Shown: piece after piece, positions 12,096 through 24,100 of the stretch
Position numbering within the stretch: the first letter of the stretch is position 1
Layout: each line of letters opens with the position of its first letter
Assembly (NCBI GenBank): GCA_000310025.1
Contig: FN649726.1
Location: forward strand, 2,154,546-2,218,545
DNA length: 64,000 nucleotides
Direction of reading: 5' to 3'
Source: Ectocarpus siliculosus
Taxonomy: Eukaryota > Sar > Phaeophyceae > Ectocarpales > Ectocarpaceae
Program-made: the position numbers and the translations under genes
The notes under the pieces: model-generated
What the model was told of the DNA's origin: nothing
Databases searched by the model: none
The model's input: the letters and a program-made list of their open reading frames with translations, nothing else

Positions 12096-12134
12096 TGACT
12101 GGCCGCCAACGGGTCGGTTTCCGGATACCCGTAG
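12096..12134 (+). repeat. Second solo copy of the same dispersed terminal repeat
   Basis: GACTGGCCGCCAACGGG to GGATACCCGTAG matches the repeat at 11943-11983 in the same orientation and lies about 150 bp downstream of it. It also matches the ends of the element at 59964-60243, with more mismatches. Confidence 0.6.
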
Positions 12135-13597
12135 ACCTTCCTTTTTGCCTAGCAAACAAGAGGAAGGCTTGCAAAACGAGGGAGATAATGTGGGGGTGAT
12201 ATCAAACAAGGTCCCATCTCCTCAGTCTGTCGAGGACGATTCTCTCTGTTTCGCAATGATGTGTGTATTTTCGAAGAACATTCTCTACTGGTCTGTTTGG
12301 CAAGAGCCCAGGATAGAAGATCAAACCTCGCCAAAAATCACATGGAGCACGCTTGGAACACGCACCGGAGTTGGAACATGTAGAGTGTGCGGGACATTGG
12401 GACCCTTGGCTAATATGTTACCATTGTCTTCCACGTTACAGCACAAGGCTGCAAATTAGCTGTGCACGCCAAGTAACCAGAGCGAGGCGCGATGTGCGAG
12501 CTAATCGACTACGTTTCTAGTGGGTGAATGTACCCCAATTTACAAACTGCTAAAGTGATGCACGCAGCACTGATGTGACTACATCCACGATAGCAGTACG
12601 ATAACTTTGTGCGCCGAACGATCGCTAGCGTGCCTCGCCAAAGAGAAAAACACCTGCGCCGTAAAGGCCAGCAGAGAGACCAAGAGGCAGTTCACCACAG
12701 AAGCACGCATATGAGCAATGTGCGTAGGGGTACACGCAGTACTACCATTTGTACAGCAGCAATGTCTCTGATGTGGGGCAGATATGTCCTTTCTTTCCAG
12801 ATCCAATCTACTGCCTACTGCTGTACTATCCAAACGGAAAATACCACGCGAGGGTACATACAGCACCCTCAACATGTGATCAACCCGAGGTCCCGCTTGC
12901 GCGATGGAGAGCAGAGATAACGCACACCGGAGCCGATGCGAACGTACTGCTTCGGTGCCTGATGTAGTCATGACTGCGGTGTGTGTGGTCCAGAATAGTG
13001 GGAGTGAAAGGAGGTCGCGTGCTGTGTGCAATTTCCGCTCAAGGGAAAGGATTTTCGGGACTACATGCACGATAGCATGCACGATAACCCTTTCGGCGAT
13101 AAGCGTCTCAGCAGCAGCAGCGGGTGTGTGCTGTGTGCCGCGGTCGCTTCGTAGGCTGCGGTTGTACGGCAGCCTACACAGAGGTTACACTTCGAGTGCG
13201 GGTGCAACTTGATGTGTGCCTCGGAACGAAGAAGCAAAGAAAGATGTTTGATTACTGACTGACTCCCAGTTCAGGTTTCGATGGTGCTTCAGTGGAGTGA
13301 GCACAAGGGCGAGTGCGCGCTTGTGACTCAGCTCGAAAGCAGAAAACAAAATCACGCAAACCGTCAACGCAGGGTTGGTTCTCCCGAGACCTACTCGCTG
13401 CACTGGTCTTTCGGGGTCTGTTCGGACAAACCCAAAAGTTTCACCGCAAATATTCCGACGTCTCTCTGATGTATTTATGCATAGAAAATATTCCGACAGT
13501 CTCTCTGACGTACTCAGAGTCTCCCTGCTCGACTTCTACTGCCGTGTATCTAGGACAAGTGTCCTCAACTCTCAGCTCTCAACCTATCACCCCTAGG

Positions 13598-13777
13598 CTA
13601 CACGTGTACAACACACAAAAGTGTATTTACACAACATACGCATCACACAAACAGAGACGTTTTGTTGTGTTGCTGCAATCGACTAGAGAGGGAAATGCGT
13701 GACTCATGATGCTACTGGTATTAAGTATGCATACGCAGGTATCAAGATATGATGCATATCCCCGACACGACCCTTCC
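13598..13777 (+). repeat. Direct repeat, copy A (second copy at 16464-16638)
   Basis: About 180 bp from CTACACGTGTACAACACAC to CATATCCCCGAC recur with small indels and substitutions at 16464-16638 in the same orientation. Shared landmarks include ACAACATACGCATCAC, GTTGTGTTGCTGCAATC and GGGAAATGCGTGACTCATGA. The two copies bracket the degraded copia fragment. Confidence 0.85.
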
Positions 13778-15144
13778 ATCAAGTAACACAGCAAACGGTG
13801 CAGCTTCAAGACCTACTATCAAGGGTCAACAAACGATTGACTATACTGCTAGTAGTACTTTGACAAACTAACGCGAAAGGGCTGGCGGCCGATGCCGTCA
13901 CAAACTTGTCTTCTTCCTGTCAGCGCGCCGGCGAACCTTCGTGTGTTGCTACTTGCTGCTTCGAATCTCATATCATGTACAAGGTTCCCTGTGGGATGTA
14001 GGTGATTTGCCTCCCGGGGGCGACGCAAGAGAACATGGCCAATCAATGCCATCGCGGTCGCAAGGTTGGTCATCATCACGTTCGGTAGTGCCGGCTTGCG
14101 TGCAACCTGCATACTAATAATTTGCCTGGAATTTGCATCATATGTGCGGGGTATTTTGTTTTCTCCCGCCGTCACTTTCCCTTGTTCGCGAGTGAGTGGT
14201 TTTGGCTAGCGGTTTGCTGCAGGTCCTATTGCTGTAATCCACTGCGTTTGATTACTTTCTCTTCTTTTTATGTGATCGTGTTTCCCATGGTCTGTGGGAC
14301 TTTTTAACGCATACACCAACAACAACGGATCAACGAGACGCTCAACGTGCCCAAGAACAGTCACAGATACATGTAGACTGCTGCCGTACCAAACTTCTAT
14401 ATTTGACTTTTTCGATTTTTCGGAATTGGAATGTACAAATTTACCGCTGCCAGAGTTGTGCGAGAGGACTTTTGTATCGCGTGGTGTGTTCCCATGAGCG
14501 TCAAGAGTCTTGATCCCCGCTGTGGGTACGCATGCGCCAGTTGCCGTGTGGTGGTTGTGTGCACAACAATCACAGCAGCAGGTGTGTGGGCACGTGGGCG
14601 AGTGGCGCGTGGCGCGGGGTAAAAAAAAGTTCTGTTTTCAGTTTTCGTGCCGTTCTAGGAGGCTTTTATGGTTTGAATTCCCAACCCCTGAAAAAAGAGC
14701 CAGTCCCAGCGACTTTAGGCGGCCCTAGCGCGCACCACCGGTGTCTCGCAAGCCCCACACGTAACGGGTAATGTACCGACAGGTCCTCTGCGTGCCATGC
14801 AGAAGAAAGTGCGAGAAAAAACGCCGTCCCAGTGGAGAAAAACGACTACGAAGAGTAAAAAAGTCGAAATCCTACATACGCATATATATAGCTGCCTACA
14901 CTACTCGCACACACACCTTTCACGGGAAAGGTAAAACTTTAGGTTCCGTCTGTTGTTGCGTTTGTCCGCTGATGATTGGTCGCTGATAACTTTGCTGGCT
15001 GCTGAGTGTGCATCACCACCCGAGCAATGGAAGTAGGTTCATACAGCAAGCAGAAATAGCTGTTCGCCGAGTAGACGGCTTGCATAGGGAGTTTTGCCGT
15101 TCTCGCATGGTATGTATGATAGATACGTAGCAGGGAGTTTTACC
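13778..15144. other. No supportable gene between the direct repeat and the copia fragment
   Basis: Short frames only. Near the right end AGGGAGTTTTGCCGT (about 15087) recurs as AGGGAGTTTTACCGT (about 15132) beside the breakpoint of the folded-back copia segment. Confidence 0.5.
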
Positions 15145-15460
15145 GTGTACCTCTCCAACCTACTCATGGAGCTCAATTTTGACGTCTTCAAGCCTATCTC
15201 CATCCGCAGCGACAGCTCAGGAGCTCTCAGCCTCGCAGCCAACTCCATGTTCAGCTCGAGGACCAAGCAAATCGCGCTGCAGTTCTTTCTTCGGGAGCTG
15301 ATCAAGCGGCGCCGAATCACGTTCACCACGTCCCAACGCAAGCCATTCCAATCGACATGGAGTTGGCTGCGAGGCTGAGAGCTCCTGAGCTGTCGCTGCG
15401 GATGGAGATAGACTTGAAGATGTCGAACTTGAGCTCCATGAGTAGGTTGGAGAGGTACAC
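15145..15460. repeat. Inverted repeat (foldback) of the copia RNase H segment
   Basis: Arms at 15145-15249 (+) and 15356-15460 (-) are both 105 bp and differ at four positions by my count. They are separated by a 106-bp loop. Both arms encode VYLSNLLMEL...LAANSM in opposite directions. The loop continues the + copy into the RNase H C-terminus (FLRELIKRRRITF), so the two copies face each other end to end. Confidence 0.92.
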
Positions 15461-16455
15461 GGCCTCCCTGGCAGCGTAGATAATGGCTTGAAGTTCGCTC
15501 TCGACGGTCGATTGGGCCATGAGAGACTGCGTCTTGGTTCCGAAGCTGATGAGACCTCCTCCCAGGAAGAACAGGTACCCTGTGGTAGACTTCCTGTTGT
15601 CCGGGTTAGCTGCGAACGAAGGGTCGGTGAATGCTGCGATGCGGAATTGCCCTTGCTTGAATACGATGGGCAAGTCCGGTGTTCCGCGAAGGTACCGAAG
15701 CGTGTGCTTGGCGGCAGTCATGTGGACCTGAGCAGGCTTGCTGCATGCCCTCGTCAGCTGGTTGACTGCGTAGCACAGGTCGTACCTGGTGCATTGAGCC
15801 AGGTAGAGCAGGCTGCCTGTGATGGGCTGGTACAGTTTGATGTCTGCCGCTCCGAGGAGCTTGTCCGCTGGCTGATCAGTCGAGAGTCCCGGTCCATATC
15901 CTGGCGTGCTGACGGGGTTGCAGTTCTCCATGCCGAACCTTTCCATGATAGTCTCCATGCGAGACAGTCAGCGTGCCTTTCTCGTAGCTGCGCGTGACTT
16001 GTATGCCTAGAATGAGGCTAACTTCCCCCATGTCCGTCATTTCAAAGCGGTCGTGGATTTCTTTCTTGAGGCCAGCTACGAGCTCGGGGTCCTTTCCGCT
16101 GATGAGGATGTCGTCGACATACAGCGTCAAGATGACGAGAGTGTCGCCGCTTATATGAAATACGCAGGGGTCGGACTGTGTGGGCCTGAATCCAATCACC
16201 ACCAGCACGTCTCCCATGGTGTCGAACCAGAGCACTGGCGACTGTGAAAGCCCATAAAGACTGCGTTCGAGTTTGTAGACCATGACGTCCCCGGTCACGG
16301 GATGCTTCGTGTCGTGCCCTGGGGCGGGCTTGACCCAGACGTCTTTATCAATCGCAGACTGCAGAAATGCCACGGCGACGTCCATCTGATATACCGGCCA
16401 TCCTTGTTCGCATGCTCAGCGAGTAAGGTGCGAATGCTCCCGATGCGGCAAACCG
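15145..16455 (-). mobile_element. Degraded Ty1/copia retrotransposon fragment (reverse transcriptase and RNase H)
   Basis: Read on the minus strand from 16455, the remnant begins with the start of the copia reverse transcriptase domain (PVCRIGSIRTLLAEHAN). It continues with QMDVAVAFLQ, YGLSQSPVLWFD and the catalytic LYVDDILISGK, then the RNase H region (YNxx-type DPSFAANPDNRKSTTGY, MAQSTVESELQAI, SISIRSDSSGALSLA). Two frameshifts break it: one base is missing just before QMDV (about 16388), and the frame changes at about 15965 between TVSHGDY and ETIMERFGMENCN. Gag, protease and integrase are missing. The 5' end of the remnant stops next to the direct repeat at 16464. At the 3' end the RNase H segment is duplicated in inverted orientation, so this copy cannot encode a working polyprotein. 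Confidence 0.93.
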
Positions 16456-16463
16456 GTGCGTGG

Positions 16464-16638
16464 TTACACGTCAGGTGTACAACACACAGAAGTGTATTTG
16501 CACAACATACGCATCACACTGACAGAGACGTCTTGTTGTGTTGCTGCAATCTACTACAGAGGGAAATGCGTGACTCATGACATGATGCTACTGGTAGTAC
16601 GCAGGTATCAAGCAATGATGCATATCCCCGACAAACCC
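16464..16638 (+). repeat. Direct repeat, copy B (first copy at 13598-13777)
   Basis: Second copy of the 175-180 bp repeat. It starts within about 10 bp of the truncated 5' end of the copia reverse transcriptase and ends at CATATCCCCGACAAACC. It may be a long-terminal-repeat remnant or an unrelated repeat. Confidence 0.85.
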
Positions 16639-18127
16639 CACACGGAGATGCCAACTGCTACTCGCTGCCGCTGCTACCCTTCATGACGGATGCTCTACAA
16701 CGTGATTGCGACATGGTGTCAAGAAGATATCTCGGCAAACCGTTCTGAGGAACAACAGGGAAGTCGACCAACCAACCAACCAACCAACCAACCAACCATC
16801 CATCCATCCATATATCATTTGAAAACCTTTCTTCGTGCTTTACTGCTGTTTACCAATACCAAACATAACACGAAACAAGTTAAGCAAGATACAACTGACT
16901 GCTATGCCCTACTTACCATGCACCCTGTATACTAATCTTATCTCATGCATCAATGATGATACGTAAACCCCAACGGATCAAATAAATGTCGTTTTGTAGA
17001 TTTAAAAACGGCGGGAAACAACTGCCCGTAAAATTCAAATTGTATATTTGAAAAACGAGTAGTCTCTTCCATGATTTTTTTCTGTGTGTGTGTAGTTTTT
17101 CTTCCTACAATAATATTCCTAAAATCGTATCTAAACACAGCACGTTGTCAAAGACGCTTGCGCAGTGTTCCCTTTGAAGGTTACATTTTACGACACACAA
17201 CATGACGGAGGCATTCTCACCGATATTTTTATCGTTGACCCAGTAGAGAACTGCAAGGGGTGTATTGTAAAATGTATGTTACCTGTACAGATGTTTTTGT
17301 ACTTAGCACCAGCTGGCATCACTGATATAAAATCATCAGTGTAGACGTAAAAAGACTCGAAATAAGTCCAGTACACCCAGCCGGTTTTCCTCCACTCACT
17401 GAAAAGATTCCATCCACCACATCACGTTCGACTGTGGGTATATCTCGAACGGTTAGTCTTTCTGTGGGTGTGTTTATTTTTCCTTAAACCCCTCTCTATC
17501 TTTAGTACGGAATTGAATAGTTTGCCGCGGTTTTTATCCATTTTTTGCGATAGTGATATGGTGGTTGTCGATTTGCTGAGTGAGCCGGAAAAAAAAAGTA
17601 AAATGAACTCAAGTCACGTATGTATGGGTTAAAACGAATCTTCGTTTGTCGCCAAATAGTCATTGAGGCTACACATTTGGAATCAAGAACATCTTCGCGA
17701 GAACAATGCACCCAGACGTCTAGTTAACCAACCCGGGGAGAGCACCGACAATGTTGCAAGCTGCTGTTAGAAACGTGTAGCGTTCAAATTTTCATTGGAG
17801 AGGGTGATATTAGGCATCATACGCACGTCAACAACATCATTTCACCTCTCTCTCTTCTCTCTTGGCCCGCCTGTAGTTGCTCACATTGCATTGGGGTTCT
17901 ACATAGGTGCCGACAATACAAACACACCTGTTGGGAGCACATCTATCTTATCTTCTTTCCCCCTCTCCGAGGTGCGCGCGCGAATGAACATGTACATGAC
18001 ATGGATGGGGGGGGGACATTTAGGAGCATGTCCCCGCTGTAGGAACGCCTCCGCCTATTTTCCCGACCGCAGAGGGCAGAGGCACACACACCACAGCGTG
18101 AGGGTTAGCAAAGAGAGGACGGTAAAG
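16639..18127. other. No supportable gene; AT-richer spacer upstream of the WW-domain gene
   Basis: Contains the compound microsatellite at 16767 and locally AT-rich sequence around 16950-17700. A phrase at about 17430-17466 (ATATCTCGAACGGTTAGTC) resembles one at about 4443-4470. The promoter of the gene starting at 18128 should lie near the right end, but no specific element is evident. Confidence 0.5.
16767..16810. repeat. (ACCA)n / (ATCC)n microsatellite
   Basis: About seven ACCA units pass directly into about four ATCC units, a compound tetranucleotide repeat in noncoding DNA. Confidence 0.95.
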
Positions 18128-21100
18128 ATGCGTACACGCGGTAGGGCGCTCAAGGATCCAGAGCCTGTGGTGGAGGTAACATTGGAGGAGGCAAAGGGGA
18201 GCGCCATTACTAAGGTAAGCACCGAGCCTTGGATCGTGTTCTCTCAATTCCACCCATCGTCGTCTTGATCATCATCTGGTGGATTCACGAAGGCCACCCC
18301 GTCTTTAGAAGTGCTCCCCGCCCCATGCAGCCACTACACCACGAAGATCGAAGCAGCGTTTAGAGTATCTCGAGATGCAGCAGCATCGACATTTTCCTTG
18401 GATCCGGTCGCGCCGCCCTCTATCATTTCCCTCCAACAATTGGTCGCGATACACCTCCATTACCCTCTTGGTTCCCGCCGCTCTCTCTCCCTCTCTCTCG
18501 GTCGTCCTAAACTCCACCATCATCAGGACACTCCAGCAGCCGCTCCACAAGCTGAGGAGAGTAAGGGCGAAGAGACCGCGCCCGTGGCCACAGCAGTGGA
18601 GAGCGCCGAGGCAAAAGCCGCCGACGCTACCATTAGTGGCGAGAACGGCAACGGTATAGCCCCTCCTGCGGGTGCTGCTGCCGACAATTCGGGAGCAAAC
18701 AGCAACAATGGGGACGACAAGCCTCCCATTCAAAACAACCTGGAAGGAGCGGCGGCAGTCTCTGCGGCGGATGACGACAAGCCCACCAACGCAGTAGCAG
18801 GCGCCAGCAACAGCAATGGCACGGCTGCTGCCACATCCATCGGTCCGGGTAATGGGGAAGTAGCTGCTGCTGGCACTGCCGTTGAAAAGGAGGGAGCGGA
18901 GAATGGAGAAATCACCGCGGGGGATATCAAGGCGGGCAAGGACGACGAAAACAGCGGCGGCGAGGAAGGGAAGAAGACAGGAGGGGCGGCGGCGGGTGAT
19001 GCGGACATGGAGGTCGAGCCTCCTCCGAAGGAAGATGTGATGGTGGACTACACCGACGAGTTCGGCCGCGTCCGCCAAATGTTGCAGAGGTGTGATGATA
19101 ATTGTCTGTGTTGGTTTGACTAGACTACTGCTGTGTGTGTGCCGACCGGATGTGCCTCCAGCCCGCACCCACTCATGAGAAGGTATTCAAGACACACTGC
19201 ACCGACACTTGTTTGTACGCAGTAGCTGTTCTTCGCCCGATGGGACATCCGAATGCGTCTCTCGCGATTGGTTTTTATATTATGGTTGCTACAGACAAGA
19301 GTAAATCGTGTTGGCGTTTTTAGTAGTTTTGACTACCGGGCAGACGGCGGTTCTGTGCGCGTACCCCCTGCTGTGCAGAACGGCGTCCCAGATCGTGTCC
19401 ATATATCCTAGCTGTCCTCATAGGTACATGTGAGCTCTCCCTCACATTCAAGAGGTCTTCAGAGAAAACTATTATTTTCGAGCAGTACCGGTACACTTGA
19501 AAGTTTTTAGAAAGTAAACATGATCTTCTGTTTTATGGCTGGACGAACACCCGACCCCGTGCATCCGGTCGGGTCGTCTCCCGTCGTCGCTCAAAAGGCA
19601 AGAATATTCGCCATACCATCGACGGCATACGATGAAACACTCCACCCTTCACCGGGACACCCGAGGCGCAGTGCAGCAACAATAAGCGTCTTAGGGTCTT
19701 CTCGACAAAGCGACTCCGACATGTTTGCCATCCTTGTGTGGTCTTGTCACCAGGGACCAAGCACTCCCTACTATTTACACATTCACGAACCGTTAGCCCC
19801 CCCCCCCCCCCCCCGCCGCCGGCGTGTAAACCCGCAACCACTCCGCCAACGCCGTCTACATCATTATTCGCCTCTCACAGCGAGGTGGACAAGCTCCAAG
19901 GACAGGAGATCGAGCAGAGGAGACAGGAGCCGTGACGATCGCCGCTCCTCCCGCCGCAGCCAAAGCCGCGACCGCAGCCGTGACCGCGGGCGGGGGGGCA
20001 GGGACGGCAGCCGCGACAGGGACAGGGACCGGGGCCGCTACGGCAGAGACTCGCGCGACCGGGACCGCGGCGGCAGGAGGGACTCGCGAGAACCGGTTCT
20101 CTCGGTAACGGCGGGGGCGGCGACCGCGGCGGCGGCGACCGCGGCGGCGGGGGGGGGGGGGGGGTGCCCCACAAAAGAACGGGGGGTGGTCCTGACCACC
20201 GGGGTGGTGGAAGGTTCCCACCCCGGGACCCCCGAAGGGGAGTGTTTTTTTAATTTTTTTCCCCGGGGGCGGCTTTTTTCTCCCCCTTCTTTTTAAAGAA
20301 GTGTCCCCCACCGTTGTGGGGCCCAAACTGTTTTAAGACCTTTTTTTTTAACTTTTCCCTTCTTTTCATTGGGGCGGGGAAGANNNNNNNNNNNNNNNNN
20401 NNNNNNNNNNNNNNNNNNNNNNNNNNNNNNNNNNNNNNNNNNNNNNNNNNNNNNNNNNNNNNNNNNNNNNNNNNNNNNNNNNNGAGAGGGGGGGTACCGC
20501 GACAGAGACAGGGGGGGTGGTCGTGACGACAGGGGTGGTGGAGGGTTCCAACGCAGGGACCCCGGACGGTGAGTGTTTTTTAAATTTTGTACCCAGTGGG
20601 CGGCTGTTTGCTCCCCGTTCTTTTTAAGGATGTGTCGCCTACTGTTGTAGTGCCATAGCTGTTTGATGACGTTGTTTTGTAACTTATCGCTACTTTCGAT
20701 TGTGTCGGTGATGATGCAACCGTATTTTGGCACCTGAACTACTACAGACGATCACGTGTGAATACATGGATGGCGGTGGGTTCAGAAAGCACGGACGATA
20801 CAGCATTTGAACGTGCTCTATCGAACGGGGGTTCGGAGCTCCCTCGGTGCGCTTGAAACGGAGAATGAGTGAAGGGCGATAACAGCAGTAGTCGACCGAA
20901 CGGGGACCTGTGTGCCGGCATGAAAACACCTGGGAGCGATCGCGGAGCTACCATCTACCACTTTTATCATCATACAAGCGCCTGTTTCGCACGTTTAATG
21001 CTGTTGCTCGATAGGCAACCGTACTTCACTCAATACACTGTGCGCACTCCTCTCCAATACAATTTCAAAGATACCAAGATTGCTCATGTGAGCTACTTAG

Positions 21101-24100
21101 CGAGAGCACTGCCTGTTGGTGGTCTGCCCTGCACAAGCAAGACCGTTCGGTGCTATGCCCCTGCTAAAGAGGCGGTGGTCCTAAGGTCACCGTGCTCCCT
21201 GTGTTTATCGGGTCGATACGGGAGTCCTTCCTTAGACCACTTCGCCTGTTCCCGGCTGCCGTTTCCTGTCGCTCACCTTACGTTTTGCTTTTTCGTTTGC
21301 TCTTCTTTTCCCGTGTTACCTTCCTTCACCGGGGTTCCTAAAATATCGCCGTGTGTGTGTGATCGACCGATACACCCCGGGATGAAAAACCGATTGTTGT
21401 TTGCGGGGGGGGGGGGGGGTAATCCTCCACTCTCCGAAAAGCAGTGACAGCGACAGAGGACCCCCTATGCGCGGAGTAGACAGCAGAGGTGGGGGATTTT
21501 CCGGTGACAGCCGAAACCCTCCACCCACCGGGGGACGGGGAAGGGGCATGGTCCTTCCAGCATGGCTGGTCGCCCAGCAGAACGCTCAAATGGGTGGACC
21601 GGTAAGAGCTTCATCTTCTTCTTCTTCGTGTCAGCCCGGCCGTGGCTGTGGTCGAAGTGCATGGCCACATTGTTACTGCAGAGACGATGATGGATGAGTG
21701 AGAGTTTTCATGACTAACGGTGCAACCAGGTAAAAGAGTAAAATGACTCCCACGCTTGGTGCGGGGATGGATGGAGAGGGAATCCAAAATCCAGGTTTCG
21801 CGCCGCATCTTCTGGTCATGCTATGTATGCGTTGTTGTCGTGTCTTTTCGTCGGGCTCGATGTGGTAGAGACTGTCGTGCAAGCTGCTGCTGTGTGCTGT
21901 GTCTTTATTGTAGAGAGCCGCGGCCGGCGGTATGAAGGAAGATATGAAAAGAGAGAGCGAGCTGCTGTAGATGCGGTTGTTGGTTGACATCGGGTTTCTA
22001 TGCCTCTCTATGGAGGCATGCTCAACCGGGGAGATATATTGGAGCGAGCCGGAGGCGGCACGTATGCCCCCTTCGACCTCCTCTCTGCACGAAGGAGCCA
22101 CGCACATACCGGCGAATCCTACGGCAAAGAACGGCGCACTCCTGGATGCTCGTCTGACCCCCTCCGCGTGTACGTACTTGTAGACGAATCATATTCTGGA
22201 AAAGGGTTCGGCCAATCCCGTTTTTTCATGTCGTTCTAATGGTGTCTCCCTGCCGTCGCCCCCCCTCGCCGCCCCCCCCCCCCCCTAAACGTTTCGGTGT
22301 TGCTCAAATTTCCATTCGCCTATAGCCCGCTGCCGGTGCCCCCGAGGGCCCCTCCCTCGCAGCCCCCCCCCCAGCCACCCTCGTTCGGGGCCCCTCCGCC
22401 GACGGCTCTCTCACAACGGCGTGGGTGCTCCTCCCCCCGCGGCCCCCGGCGGCTTCAAGCCGGATGGCAGGAGCCAGGGCGCGCCGCCGACTAGGCCGTC
22501 CGGCCAGCAGTCGCGCTTCGGACCGCCCCCCACTGACCCGCAGCAGCAGCAGCAACAACAGCAGCAGTACCAGCCCCAACAAGCTAGTCAGCAGCGGCCA
22601 CCCATGCCTCCTCACGGACAGCCTCAAGACGGAGGGCGCCCGAACACCCAGGTGCGCGTTGTGCCGTCTTGGCTCAAGACCGTTGTCGTGGTGCTTGAAA
22701 GAAGGCTCTTTGTATTTGCGGCGTTTGTGCAGCACACTGAAGGGCATTACACCGGGACGATGCTACCGGTGATTCAACTGACCGTAGGATCACCCGCCGT
22801 TTCTTTGGCGATTGGCACGAGAACCATCCTTTCAAACGCAGGATCGTGTCAGATTAATTGCCGTTCACTGCGGATAGCCGTTTCTGTGTTGTTGTAGCGA
22901 GTAGCGTGAATTGCTCGCCCAAAATAGTAACAGATCGCTCCCTATTTCGCGCGGCGGCATGATGATTATTTGTCTCAGATGACGCCCGGACAGCAGCAGC
23001 AGCAGGGAGGGAGGACCCCACAGGCAGACCAGTTCTCTAACCGCCCCCCTTCGGGCTTTGGCGCGCCCCCGACCCACCAGCCTCCCACGCACCAACCCCC
23101 TACTCACCAGCCGCCTGGCTTTGGCGCCACGCCCCCCTCCACGGCGTCACGAAATGGCCCGCCTAGCTTCGGGGCACCGCCATCGTCCGCACCGCCGCAG
23201 GTCGGCGGGGGCGGTGCGCCCCCGCAGTCCCCGCAGTTCCCTACCCAGCAGAACCAGGGATTTTCCACTCAGCAGCAGGTCGGTGGACAGCAGCCCAGTC
23301 AGGTGAGATAAATCAACCACTAGTTGGTATTTTGTTGAAGGTGGCGAACGGTGGCGAAGTGGGTTGACGTATGCACCATGGTGAAAGGCTTTCTAGCTGC
23401 TGTCTCGCGAGAGAATGGTTTTTGTCGTCATCTTCTCCGCGTGACCAGCTTCTGCTGGGTTCGGTGCAATACTTGGTTCGGAATAAATATTCTGTCGCCA
23501 TGACACATGTGTTGGCTCAAGTGCGTGCGCCATCAGGAGCGGTGACGTTCTTTCTGCGTCCGTCTTTTTGATCCACGCCGTTGCCCTGTTCGCAATTTCA
23601 AACCGTTCCCGTTTTCTCAGGCGAACCAGCAAGGCTTCGTACGGGTAGCGGCGCCCGGCCCTGCCGGCGGCCCCGCGGGAGCACCCCAGTTCGTCCCTCA
23701 GCAGCAACAACAACACCAGCATCCCCAGTTCCCCCCTCAGCAGCAGCCACCGCAGCAGCAGCCAAGTTCCGCGGCGAGCGCCCCGCAGCAGCCTCCCGTG
23801 CAGCCGCAGCCAGGGCATCAGCTCATGACGGCACCGGGGCAGTACACCGGCGGTGCCCAGTACGGCGCTCAGCCTGCTGCGGCGACGTCGTCGACGCCGA
23901 AACCTCAGGTTCTTGGGGTGAGCAGCAGCAGCACTCCGGCGCCTGCGGCCGCGTCTCCGGGAGCGCCGCGCTTCGACACGTACGGTCGCCCGATTCCCCA
24001 ATCGCAGCAGCAGTCTCCCCAACAGCAGCCCCCGCAGCAGCAGCCGCCCCAGCGACCCCCTCTACACCAGCCCCCGCTGCACCAACCGCCTCAGCTGGAC

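Larger units (their letters stand above)
11304..13597. other. No supportable gene; repeat fragments only
   Basis: Apart from the two solo terminal repeats at 11943 and 12096, this stretch holds only short frames. The longest (12579-13082, minus, 167 codons) has no recognisable domain and biased composition. A weak repeated phrase with CACGATAGCA occurs near 12587 and 13067. Confidence 0.5.

Noticed and set aside
12579-13082. 167-codon minus-strand frame with a hydrophobic segment
   Set aside because: Lies in repeat-rich DNA, Arg/Ser/His-biased, without family features; the repeated phrase at both ends suggests noncoding repeat sequence.
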